Source of the DNA: Pedobacter sp. W3I1
Lineage (GTDB): Bacteria; Bacteroidota; Bacteroidia; Sphingobacteriales; Sphingobacteriaceae
DNA length: 64,000 bases
NCBI RefSeq assembly: GCF_030816015.1
Contig: NZ_JAUSXN010000001.1
Coordinates: 496,001-560,000, forward strand
Direction: 5' to 3'
In this document: positions 54,299 through 62,916 of the stretch, piece after piece
Layout: each line of letters opens with the position of its first letter
How positions within the stretch are numbered: the stretch's first letter is position 1
Translations under genes and position numbers: made by a program
The notes under the pieces: generated by a model
Told to the model about the DNA's origin: nothing
The model's input: the letters and a program-made list of their open reading frames with translations, nothing else
Database searches by the model: none

Positions 54299-55591
54299 AT
54301 GTCTGAAAACGCTCTTCAAAACAATACGCCTTGGAACATTTATAAAAAAATCTCTTTCAGGTTCTTTTTCCTCCTCTTGTCTCTTTTCATTATCTTGAAT
54401 AACAATGGAGCCTTTACGTTCCTATCAAGTGTACTGCAGTTACCAAACCTGGTATTGCACGATCTTATTCCTTGGTTCTCTAAACACATTATCCACTATA
54501 ATTACGATTTTACAATTTATACCAATGGCAGCGGCGATACCTCTTATGATTGGGTATTGCTAGTCTTTATATTTTTGGTATCGGTAATTGGTAGCATCAT
54601 TTGGTCGGTTTTAGACCGTAAACGCAAAAGATACAATACAGCTTATTACTGGCTTGTGGTACTGGTGAGATTTTATTTAGCCTTTACCTTGATATTATAC
54701 GGCTCTATAAAAGTAATCAAACTTCAGTTTCCTGATCCTTCATTAATGAGGTTGCTTCAACCTTTCGGAAATGCATCTCCAATGGGGCTTGCATGGACCT
54801 TCCTCGGTTTTTCTAAAGGCTACAATATTTTTATGGGTATTATAGAAGTTTCTGCCATCATGCTTTTGTTCCGTAGAACGGTTGTTGTGGGTGCTTTTCT
54901 ATCATTGGCCGCAACAGCGCATGTAATGTCGATGAATTATTTTTTCGACGTTCCTGTAAAACTACTCTCAACCGCACTTGTGGTGATGTGTGTGTTTATT
55001 TTGGCCCCACATTTCTTAAAACTATATCGCTTCTTTATCAGATATGAAAGCCAACAGCTCGAAAAAATGTATCGTCCAACTTTTAAAAAGAGATGGCTTT
55101 ACTTTACGGCTTATGGTGCAAAATATCTGTACATTACTGCTTCTCTGGTGTTCTTGATATCATCATTAATTGAACAGAGAAAAACTTATGGTAGTGCGGC
55201 ACCCAAACCATTTATGTATGGCATTTATAATGTTGAAAGTATGAAAGTTAAAGGTGAAACCTTAGCGCCTTTAACTACTGATAGTACGCGATGGAGACAG
55301 ATGATTATTAATTATTCAGGATATGCAAGGATAAAGAAGATGAACGATAGTTCTGCTAATTTCACTACTGTTTTTGATCAGAAGAAAAAAGAATTGGTAC
55401 TAAAATCGACTGATAAAGACTCCACTAAATATGTTTTAAACTATCATATTATTGGAAAAGACAGGCTGATTCTTTCGGGCCTAACAGAGAATGATTCTAT
55501 ATGGGTAAGTTTTAAGCGAAAAGACCTTAAAGATTTTAAGCTCATCAACAGGGGCTTCCATTGGATAAGTGAATATCCATACAATCGTTAA
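54299..55591 (+). CDS. DoxX-like multi-pass membrane protein
   Basis: This 430-aa protein starts at ATG 54299 (MSENALQNNTPW); an upstream TTG at 54278 is possible. It has about eight hydrophobic helices. The central region LVVLVRFYLAFTLILYGSIKVIKLQFPDPSLMRLLQPFGNASPMGLAWTFLGFSKGYNIFMGIIEVSAIMLLFRRT follows the DoxX pattern. The C-terminal 130 residues (MIINYSGYARIKKMNDSSANFTTVFDQKKKELVLKS) form a soluble beta domain. It follows the ThiE-like gene by 59 bp, so a role in the thiamine unit is possible but unproven. Confidence 0.7.
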   Translation: MSENALQNNTPWNIYKKISFRFFFLLLSLFIILNNNGAFTFLSSVLQLPNLVLHDLIPWFSKHIIHYNYDFTIYTNGSGDTSYDWVLLVFIFLVSVIGSIIWSVLDRKRKRYNTAYYWLVVLVRFYLAFTLILYGSIKVIKLQFPDPSLMRLLQPFGNASPMGLAWTFLGFSKGYNIFMGIIEVSAIMLLFRRTVVVGAFLSLAATAHVMSMNYFFDVPVKLLSTALVVMCVFILAPHFLKLYRFFIRYESQQLEKMYRPTFKKRWLYFTAYGAKYLYITASLVFLISSLIEQRKTYGSAAPKPFMYGIYNVESMKVKGETLAPLTTDSTRWRQMIINYSGYARIKKMNDSSANFTTVFDQKKKELVLKSTDKDSTKYVLNYHIIGKDRLILSGLTENDSIWVSFKRKDLKDFKLINRGFHWISEYPYNR

Positions 55592-55654
55592 TCATTTTAC
55601 GTCCGGCTGATTCTTCTTATACTGTACTTAAAGCGAAATTTCTATATTCGCAGT

Positions 55655-56215
55655 ATGTCTTCACACCATATTGTAAAAGAAAAACAAGAGCCGGCTTTAT
55701 ATATTGATGAGCTTGGGAATTTTAATGAAGAGCTTTTGGGGCAACTGCTCGAATGGAGCCCTACGCTTTTGGTTAACGGAGAAAATTACGATAAGCTATT
55801 TTCTTTAGGTTTAAAGGTAGATGTACTGGTAAATGGGAACGGACAGGAAACGCAAGAGGATACAAAAGTTATTCAGGGCCCTGTTGATGCGTTAATGGTG
55901 GCTATTAATTATTTGCATGATGAGCGATACCCTGCTGTAAATGTAATTGCCAAAAAATTCGATCTGGAGAAATTTGCAGGGTTTGAAGACAAAATTAATC
56001 TGGTTGTGTTTACAGAAAAGGCAAAACATTATCCAATCAAATCAGGTTTTTCTGTATGGAAACCTGCCGGAAGTGAATTCCTGATCCATGGCAACCGATA
56101 TATTGAAGTGACTAACCTCATGCAGAATGAGGAAGAAATTTTTATCGTAGTTAAAGATGGCTTTGTAGAATTTACCTTTTCAGGACAACCAATTTTTATT
56201 AGTGAACCAATATGA
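55655..56215 (+). CDS. Divergent thiamine-pyrophosphokinase-like protein
   Basis: This 186-aa protein has an N-terminal alpha/beta part (LLEWSPTLLVNGENYDKLFSLGLKVDVLVNG) with a loose resemblance to the catalytic domain of thiamine pyrophosphokinase (usual pattern: lSxl.i.pDyiiGDfDS). The GD.DS acidic motif is not intact. A C-terminal beta part (GSEFLIHGNRYIEVTNLMQNEEEIFIVVKDGFVEFTFSGQPIFIS) resembles the thiamine-binding half. Location in a TPP-regulated unit supports the call; sequence alone is weak. It overlaps the GNAT start by 4 bp (ATGA), so the two are coupled. Confidence 0.5.
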   Translation: MSSHHIVKEKQEPALYIDELGNFNEELLGQLLEWSPTLLVNGENYDKLFSLGLKVDVLVNGNGQETQEDTKVIQGPVDALMVAINYLHDERYPAVNVIAKKFDLEKFAGFEDKINLVVFTEKAKHYPIKSGFSVWKPAGSEFLIHGNRYIEVTNLMQNEEEIFIVVKDGFVEFTFSGQPIFISEPI

Positions 56216-56706
56216 TTACCCTCAGAAAAGCAAAAGAAGAAGATATAGAAATCATCAGGGATATTGCTGCGGCAACCTGGCCATCAACCTACCTCGATAT
56301 TATAGGGCAGGCACAGATTGATTATATGTTGGATAAAATGTACAGCAAAGGAGAGCTGCTAAAGCAATTTATGGAAGGGCATATTTTCCTGATTGCAGAG
56401 GAGGGCGAAAACCAGTTCGGTTTTGCAGGATACTCTATTATTGGACACGAAGAGCGTATTTACAAGCTGCACAAACTTTATGTGCTGCCATCGGCACACG
56501 GCAAAGGCGTTGGAAAAATCTTAATTAATGAGGTTTTTAACCAGGTAAAAGATGCCGGAGGAAGCGCATTACAACTGAATGTGAACAAGCATAATAAAGC
56601 TAAAGATTTTTACCTGAAAGGAGGTTTTACCATTAAAGAATCGGTAAAGCTTGATATAGGTGAAGGTTACTTTATGGACGATTATGTAATGGAGTATAAG
56701 TTTTGA
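56212..56706 (+). CDS. GNAT-family N-acetyltransferase
   Basis: This 164-aa protein has the complete GNAT core: ITLRKAKEEDIEIIRDIAAATWPSTY at the start, the acetyl-CoA-binding segment LHKLYVLPSAHGKGVGKILINEV (Q/R-x-x-G-x-G/A loop as HGKGVG), ALQLNVNKHNKAKDFYLKGGFT, and the terminal VKLDIGEGYFMDDYVMEYKF. The substrate is unknown. Its ATG overlaps the stop of the TPK-like gene, so the two are translationally coupled. Confidence 0.92.
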   Translation: MITLRKAKEEDIEIIRDIAAATWPSTYLDIIGQAQIDYMLDKMYSKGELLKQFMEGHIFLIAEEGENQFGFAGYSIIGHEERIYKLHKLYVLPSAHGKGVGKILINEVFNQVKDAGGSALQLNVNKHNKAKDFYLKGGFTIKESVKLDIGEGYFMDDYVMEYKF

Positions 56707-56718
56707 ATACCCACCAAT

Positions 56719-56884
56719 CGTCATCCTGAATTTATTTCAGGATCCTTACAGCAAAATAGATGCTGAAACAAGTTCAGCAGGACGTAGTGCCCGGGATGTT
56801 AGCCTCTTAAAAGTTTGTCATCCTGAGCCTGTCGAAGGACCAACCTAAATATGTTATAAAGTGTTTCGACAGGCTCAACATGAC
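56719..56884. repeat. Two adjacent palindromic intergenic units
   Basis: CGTCATCCTGAATTTATTTC followed by AGGATCC is the first, paired with GATGCTGAAACAAGTTCAGC. TCATCCTGAGCCTGTCGAAG and TTCGACAGGCTCAACATGAC form the second (to about 56884). Both lie between two convergent genes and may end transcription from both sides. Confidence 0.6.
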
Positions 56885-56920
56885 AGATCTTAACGGATAG
56901 TATGATCTCCTTTTTTACGA

Positions 56921-59362
56921 CTAATTCTTCATCCTTCCCTGTTCTGCTTCGGTACCTGTTGCACGGCGGCGGGCCGGTTTGATTTCATTTTTACCAAAAC
57001 GATAGGTGAAACTGATTCTGCCAATTTGAGTTTCATTTTTTTGATGTACGGAGTAAGTTAAACCCGGATAGGCACTTGATAAATTGTTTTCAGAAATATT
57101 GAATACATCAGATAAGGCCAGCTTCAAACTTGCCTTTTTATTGAACAATGATTTGCTTAAACCTGCATCAACATAATAACGTGCTTTTAAACTTAAGGTA
57201 CCGTAATCAAGCGGCGATTCGTAGCTGCCGTTTAACTCTGCCGTAAAACCATCCATAATGGTAAAGGTTTGCTGCGATTTAAATTGGAAAGATGTTTTTC
57301 CGGTTTTTAATGCGCTTCCGGCCAGATCTGGCGCTTCGAAACTCAGGTAAAAAACATTTAAGTTGTTATTGGTCTGCCACCATTTCGTAATCTGGACGGG
57401 TACATTTAAATTGGCGTTGTAGCTAATGTTTGTGGCAATATTTGCATTGGTTTGATATAATGATTGATTTGCTGCATCGGGCAAAATTACCTCTGCAATT
57501 ACATCGTTAATCCTGCTATAGCCTATCGAGAGCATATATTTTTGCAATAGCGTATAACTAAGCTCAAAATTGTTCGTATACTGCGGGTTTAAAAAGGGAT
57601 TCCCTTTGCTGTAGGTAAATTCATCTAAGTAATAAATAAAGGGATTTAAAGCATCGTAGCTTGGGCGGTCTATTCTTCTGCTGTAAGAAAACCCTAACTG
57701 ATTGTTTTTTGAAAGTGTTTGCTGAACGAATAAGGTTGGAAAGAAATCCCAGTAATTTCGTTCTACAACAGTGTTTTTGGTGATCAAATTTCCTTTCGAA
57801 TTGGTTTGCTCAACCCTTAGGCCAATCTGTACGCTGGTATTTTTAAACTGCTTGTTTACATTGGTATAAGCCGCATTTACATTTTCATCGTATACAAACT
57901 GATTGCTTCGTTTTACATCGTTCTGCCAGGCATTACTTACTAACTCTTCTGCCTGTAAGTCATTGTCGGTTTTAACCCAGCTACTTTTAACCCCGGCTTC
58001 GAGTTTAACTGTTTTGCTTAGTGAAACGTTATAATCGATTTTAAAGGCTTTGATATCAATTATCGATGGGGTGTTATTGCGGGTATACCTGATCGGGTGG
58101 ATTCTGTCTCCATTTCGGAACCGGTAATCGTTTTCATAATTAGAACCATCGTTTCCTTTGTATTTGGAATAATCTACATCTGCCGAGATTTCTGAACCCG
58201 CAGTATCCAGAACAGATTTATAATTTAAGTTATAAGAAACATTATTGTATTTGTTTGCCTGTAATGAGTTTGTGATCAGGCTGGAGTCTACCTGATTAAA
58301 AGAAGGGCCAATTAAAGTATTGTTTCCAGCGGTTTCATTTCCATGGTTAAAGTAGCCGTTTACCAATATACCAATGGTGTTTTTCTTATCAATAAAATAA
58401 TCTAATCCCGCTTTAAGGTTATTGTTATATTGTTTTCTTTTGCTCTCACCTACCTGCATAAAGTAAATATCGGGTGTACCGTTCGAAATCCGGTCGATAG
58501 CGATCAGGTTATCACGCTCAAACTTACCATAGTTGTAGTTGCCAAAAAGATTAAATTTCTGTGCACGGTGGTTCAGGTTTAAACCCGCATTTGCCCTTAG
58601 GTTTTTGCCATATCCTAAAGATCCGTTTATACTGCCGTTTGTTCCGCCATTTTTGTTTTTCTTTGTTTTAATGTTGATGATTCCTGAGTTTCCTGAAGCA
58701 TCGTATTTTGAAGAAGGATTGGTAATCAGTTCGATGCTTTCGATTTCAGAGCTTTGCATATTGCGGAGCAGGTTTGCCACATCGGCACTGCTCATATAGG
58801 TTTGTTTTCCATCCAGTTGAATTAACACGCCTTGTTTACCCATCATCGAAATCTTATCATTCTGATCAACCGTTACACCTGGTGCTTTTTGCAAAACCTC
58901 CAGCGCAGTAGAGCCTGTCATAATCGAACTATTGGAAACATTCATTACAATCTTATCCATTTTTCTTTCGATTAATGGTTTAGTGACAGCTACATTCACA
59001 TCTTTTAAGTTTTGAGTGCTCGCGGTGAGCTGTGCGGTTCCGAAATCGACCTTTTGATTATCTTCTGTTAAAACGATGGTTTTGCTTTTTAATGTTTTAT
59101 AACCCATGTTACTGGCTTTATAATAATAGCTCCCCTTCCCCGAAACATTAAAATTAAATGCACCACTAGGATCGGTAAATGCCGTTTTAACCACGCTCGA
59201 ATCGGATGCTTTAAATAGCACAACGGTAACGTAATCTGCAGGTTTTTTGGTTTCATCTAAAATTACGCCAGTGATGTTCGGTTTAGGGTTTGTTTGCGCA
59301 AAACTCACTGTAACAGCCAAAAGGAGTATAAGGATAAGCGGTATTCTGTAAAATGTTTTCAT
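56921..59362 (-). CDS. TonB-dependent-receptor-like outer-membrane protein (OMP_b-brl type)
   Basis: This 813-aa protein starts at ATG 59362, giving a signal peptide (MKTFYRIPLILILLLAVTVSFAQ). A CarboxypepD_reg-type domain follows (PNITGVILDETKKPADYVTVVLFKA), then a plug-like region (VLQKAPGVTVDQNDKISMMGKQGVLIQLDGKQTYMSSADVANLLRNMQSSEIESIELITNPSSKYDASGNSGIINIKTKK) and a long barrel (OMP_b-brl_3-like). The C-terminus ends in a basic tail (RRRATGTEAEQGRMKN), not the usual aromatic residue, suggesting an atypical export signal or tail extension. The substrate is unknown. It stands alone. Confidence 0.85.
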   Translation of the reverse strand: MKTFYRIPLILILLLAVTVSFAQTNPKPNITGVILDETKKPADYVTVVLFKASDSSVVKTAFTDPSGAFNFNVSGKGSYYYKASNMGYKTLKSKTIVLTEDNQKVDFGTAQLTASTQNLKDVNVAVTKPLIERKMDKIVMNVSNSSIMTGSTALEVLQKAPGVTVDQNDKISMMGKQGVLIQLDGKQTYMSSADVANLLRNMQSSEIESIELITNPSSKYDASGNSGIINIKTKKNKNGGTNGSINGSLGYGKNLRANAGLNLNHRAQKFNLFGNYNYGKFERDNLIAIDRISNGTPDIYFMQVGESKRKQYNNNLKAGLDYFIDKKNTIGILVNGYFNHGNETAGNNTLIGPSFNQVDSSLITNSLQANKYNNVSYNLNYKSVLDTAGSEISADVDYSKYKGNDGSNYENDYRFRNGDRIHPIRYTRNNTPSIIDIKAFKIDYNVSLSKTVKLEAGVKSSWVKTDNDLQAEELVSNAWQNDVKRSNQFVYDENVNAAYTNVNKQFKNTSVQIGLRVEQTNSKGNLITKNTVVERNYWDFFPTLFVQQTLSKNNQLGFSYSRRIDRPSYDALNPFIYYLDEFTYSKGNPFLNPQYTNNFELSYTLLQKYMLSIGYSRINDVIAEVILPDAANQSLYQTNANIATNISYNANLNVPVQITKWWQTNNNLNVFYLSFEAPDLAGSALKTGKTSFQFKSQQTFTIMDGFTAELNGSYESPLDYGTLSLKARYYVDAGLSKSLFNKKASLKLALSDVFNISENNLSSAYPGLTYSVHQKNETQIGRISFTYRFGKNEIKPARRRATGTEAEQGRMKN

Positions 59363-59639
59363 TTTTAGGTATTTGTTCTTAAAAAAATGGGCAAAAAGAT
59401 TTCTATACCGCATGTGCATGCGCTTTCAATTTAATTGCTTGCTTATTTTAAAGTTTAGCTGGAAACGAAAGGTTTCCATTGTTTAGTTATAGCTAAGACG
59501 ACCGTTTTTTAAAAAGGTTACAGGGAAATTAAAAAAGTCAGAATTCGGGAGTCCGAAGACAGGAGTAAATCTTCGCGTAACTCCAATGCAATGGTCATCC
59601 TGAGCGCTCTGTTTAAAAAAATCAATTATGATGGCAGGA
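59363..59639. other. Upstream intergenic region with repeat fragment
   Basis: No gene is supported. The stretch contains the region upstream of the minus-strand receptor (AT-rich) and a TCATCCTGAGCGCTCT fragment near 59596. Confidence 0.35.
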
Positions 59640-59860
59640 TACGAGGGATCGTCATTCCCAGAGGTCAGTTTTAGAAAAAAAACAAAGGAGTGGGGATGAC
59701 GGGTTAAGATAAATCGTCATTTCGCTGCGCTCCAGTCGAAATGACGACTGATTTTACAACCTGTCATTGGTAACCACGAAGTGCTCATCGCAAATAATCT
59801 AATGCCATGGCAGGGTTTTTAGGTTGCATTAAGATTCCCGCCTGCGCGAGAATGACGACC
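59640..59860. repeat. Dispersed intergenic repeat, copy B
   Basis: This closely matches copy A (19755-20015): CGTCATTCCCAGAGGTCAG, AAAACAAAGGAGTGG, GATAAATCGTCATTTCGCTG, CTGTCATTGGTAACCACGAA and CCCGCCTGCGCGAGAATGAC. It contains the inner TCATTTCG...CGAAATGACG hairpin. No coding content. Confidence 0.65.
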
Positions 59861-60056
59861 GTTCTTTGAAATCTGCTATGGGCAAAGGACTTTTTAATGG
59901 GCTCTGTCAGCTAGCGGATTAGCGAGTTTAAACAATTAACCTAGTCTCACGAATGAACCAATGACTAATGAGCGAGTGAACCAACAACATAAAAAGCCAC
60001 AAATACCCAGGTTATCCCCTGCATCTGTGGCCTCAATTTACGGAGTAAAAAATCTT

Positions 60057-61736
60057 TTATTTTACGCCAAGTACATCAACACCCTGTTCGAAAACAACAT
60101 CAACCGGAATATTCTTTTTGGTCAATCTGTCTAGGTCGGTTTGAAGTTCCGGGTGGATAACCGCTTTTTCTTTTTGTGCTTTTTCTACCGCAACTTTATC
60201 GCCATTACCTTGAAGGGTAAGAATGAACGCGCTTAAATCGTTCATGGCAGTTGCAAATTTTTCGAAGTTTACTTTATAAGTACCTTTAGCTGTACGCTCA
60301 AAAGCACCTTTTTCCTGGAAATAATTAAAGCATTGCATATTGGCTTTTCCATGTGCTTCTGAAACGCCAAAGCGAACGGAGCGTAAAATACCGGCCATAA
60401 AGGTGGTATAATAATTTTTAATATCGCCTTTCAGCTCACCCTTTTTAAGTAGGCCTGTTACCATATACAAGCCTAAAATATCGGCTTTGCCTTCTTCTAA
60501 CCAACTGTACTGTTCTTTTAATGCTGCCCGTACAAAACCTTTTCCGGTAATGGTTTTTTTAATCCCTAAACCATGCGCTACTTCGTGAAACATTACGTTT
60601 GCAAAAAAAGCATCAAACTTAATGTATTGCTGCTGATCGGCTTCAATTAATTCTTTTGAAATCGGTACCAGAATCTTATCAAATTTCGCTTGCATTGCAT
60701 TTTTCAATTGCGAACGGCGTGTGCCTTTTTCCTGTTGAATTTTTTCGTCATTCGGGAGATTAACGGCAATGGTTTTCGATCCCGCATTACAGTCTCCTGC
60801 ATAATAAACTACATCATAAGCATTTAACTCAGAGTCGGTTCCGGGTGTTTCTGTTTTGTATTTTGCTGCAACAGGCAAGTTTTTCTGTAATTCGGGAAGC
60901 ATTTTTACATACTTTGCCAAACGTTTACTCCACTCTTTATCTTTGATTAAAACATAAGCTTCGTAACTGGTACGGGCATTAAAGAGTTTATCTTCGTAAT
61001 TTTCAATCGGGCCGATAATAATATCTAAACCATTGGTTTTCATATCTAACCAGGCATAATCACTTGCGGTAAAATTATCCGTTACCAAAGCATCGGCCCT
61101 TAAGTTTAAATATTTTTTTAAACCGGCATCCTCAGCAATCAGAGCGGCCTGTTTTAATAACGAACTTGCTTTTTGTAATTCTGAAGCATATAATACATGG
61201 TAGGGTACCGTTAATAATTTGCCTGCGCTGTCTTTTTGAACAACAGAATATGCGCCAAATTTATCAGCAAGGTCTGATTTCTCTATGGCTTCTTTTGTAA
61301 TTCCGTATGGATAAAAGAATGCCCCTTCTGGTTTGGTGCCAACACCTTCAACAAAAGGTTTATCGTTATTTAATCTATCCCAAGGGCCATAATTGATATT
61401 AACAAAATCGCGTGTTTTTTCATCTTTAATAGTTGCCAGCAAGCTATCTCTTTGCGGGTAGGCTTGTTTCCAATATAGTTGATCCATAATTTCTGCTGCC
61501 TGAATTAATAAAGGCAAGATTTTACGGTCATTTACACTTAAATCGTTAATATTGGTGGTTAATTTTACCCTTTCGTAAATGGGTAACCGTTGAGCAACAT
61601 AATTGGTAAGGCTATCTTTTTGTATAACAACAGCCTTTTCATCTTTAGATTTATTATTGCCAGTACAAGACGATAAGGCGCCTACTGAAATGGCTACTGC
61701 CGATAAAAACAGGCTTGATTTGTATAAATTCTTCAT
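60057..61736 (-). CDS. M49-like zinc peptidase lipoprotein
   Basis: This 559-aa protein starts at ATG 61736, giving a lipoprotein signal (MKNLYKSSLFLSAVAISVGALSSC, lipobox LSSC). It resembles dipeptidyl-peptidase III (M49): the YGPWDRLNNDKPFVEGVG region, the zinc motif His384-Glu385-x-x-His388 (FHEVAHGLG) and a downstream Glu-rich ligand segment Glu414-Glu415 (LEEGKADILG). The canonical M49 motif is HExxGH with one more residue; here it is the shorter HExxH. It is probably a surface or periplasmic peptidase of a divergent M49 branch. Confidence 0.85.
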   Translation of the reverse strand: MKNLYKSSLFLSAVAISVGALSSCTGNNKSKDEKAVVIQKDSLTNYVAQRLPIYERVKLTTNINDLSVNDRKILPLLIQAAEIMDQLYWKQAYPQRDSLLATIKDEKTRDFVNINYGPWDRLNNDKPFVEGVGTKPEGAFFYPYGITKEAIEKSDLADKFGAYSVVQKDSAGKLLTVPYHVLYASELQKASSLLKQAALIAEDAGLKKYLNLRADALVTDNFTASDYAWLDMKTNGLDIIIGPIENYEDKLFNARTSYEAYVLIKDKEWSKRLAKYVKMLPELQKNLPVAAKYKTETPGTDSELNAYDVVYYAGDCNAGSKTIAVNLPNDEKIQQEKGTRRSQLKNAMQAKFDKILVPISKELIEADQQQYIKFDAFFANVMFHEVAHGLGIKKTITGKGFVRAALKEQYSWLEEGKADILGLYMVTGLLKKGELKGDIKNYYTTFMAGILRSVRFGVSEAHGKANMQCFNYFQEKGAFERTAKGTYKVNFEKFATAMNDLSAFILTLQGNGDKVAVEKAQKEKAVIHPELQTDLDRLTKKNIPVDVVFEQGVDVLGVK

Positions 61737-61849
61737 ATTAAAGTATATGGCTGCTAAATTAGTAAATTTTGAAAGCTTTGTATAAAGTTTGATGCATTGG
61801 GTGAAGTTTAACATAACTTTGTAACTTCAACTTGCTAACAATTCATGCC

Positions 61850-62686
61850 ATGTTATTTTCCAAGTCATCAAAATCATTATCTATTTCCGCTTTTTCTCTG
61901 GTACTTATTTTATCTGCCTGCGGAAGCAGCAAATACGCTGCAACAGAAAAAATCTATAAGGAAAAGGCAAAAGATTTTTCAAAAATAATAAACACTACCC
62001 CACCGGTTGGTCAACTTTACGATTCATTAGCAGGAGCAAATCAGGAATGGATTGGTTCTGTAAATTTTGGGATACGTAAGCCAAATTTTGTAGTGATCCA
62101 CCATACCGCGCAGGATAGTTTGGCACAAACCATAAAGACATTTTTCTCAACTAAAGCAGGTACCAGCGCGCATTATGTGATTAGCCGCGATGGTAAAGTA
62201 GTGCATATGGTGAATGATTATTTACGAGCAAACCATGCTGGTGTGAGTAAATGGGGAAAAGATACCGACTTAAACTCTTCATCAATTGGCATTGAATTGG
62301 ATAATAATGGCTTAACAGATCTATGGCCTGATGCGCAGATGAATAGCTTGCTAAAGTTGTTGGCGACTTTAAAGAAAACTTACGGCATCCCTACGGCAAA
62401 TTTTATCGGTCATGCCGATATAGCACCTAAGCGCAAAAATGATCCAAAAAATTTCCCCTGGAAAAAGCTGGCTGATAAAGGTTTCGGCTATTGGTATGAT
62501 GATGTGCTGAAAAACCCACCGGTAGATTTCAACACAGAAATGGCCTTAAAATATATTGGTTATGATACGAGCAATCTCCCTGCGGCAATCACAGCTTTTA
62601 AGATTCATTTTATCCAGAGTGATATTACACCGACTTTAACGCCAGTAGATATATTGGTACTGTATAATGTGTATACGAAGTATTAA
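61850..62686 (+). CDS. N-acetylmuramoyl-L-alanine amidase (AmpD-type) lipoprotein
   Basis: This 278-aa protein starts at ATG 61850, giving a lipoprotein signal (ISAFSLVLILSAC, lipobox LSAC). The amidase_2 motifs are present: FVVIHHTAQDS (first zinc His), SAHYVISRDGKVVHMVND, NHAGVSKWG, SSIGIELDNNG and FIGHADIAPKRKNDPKNFPW (second His, Asp). It should cleave the bond between N-acetylmuramic acid and L-alanine in murein. It is divergent from the M49-like gene. Confidence 0.9.
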   Translation: MLFSKSSKSLSISAFSLVLILSACGSSKYAATEKIYKEKAKDFSKIINTTPPVGQLYDSLAGANQEWIGSVNFGIRKPNFVVIHHTAQDSLAQTIKTFFSTKAGTSAHYVISRDGKVVHMVNDYLRANHAGVSKWGKDTDLNSSSIGIELDNNGLTDLWPDAQMNSLLKLLATLKKTYGIPTANFIGHADIAPKRKNDPKNFPWKKLADKGFGYWYDDVLKNPPVDFNTEMALKYIGYDTSNLPAAITAFKIHFIQSDITPTLTPVDILVLYNVYTKY

Positions 62687-62719
62687 TCGAGCAGCGTTTG
62701 GCGTAGATTACACTCATGA

Positions 62720-62748
62720 CGTCATCCTGAACTTGTTTCAGGATCTTT
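62720..62748. repeat. Short palindromic intergenic unit
   Basis: CGTCATCCTGAACTTGTTTC followed by AGGATCT is the same family as 56719 and 45157. It lies between the amidase and the glnS fragment. Confidence 0.5.
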
Positions 62749-62916
62749 AAAAGTGGAATAATCCCGAAGTTCATCGCGCAAAGAACAAATGCCAATCTTT
62801 GTTGCCCCATTGTTCTTCTCTCCATTGCAATTGAAGTCAAATATAAATAAAAAGGCACAGATAAATCACACTAATCTGTGTTCATCTGTACCTTATCTGT
62901 GGCCAAAACAGAGAAA

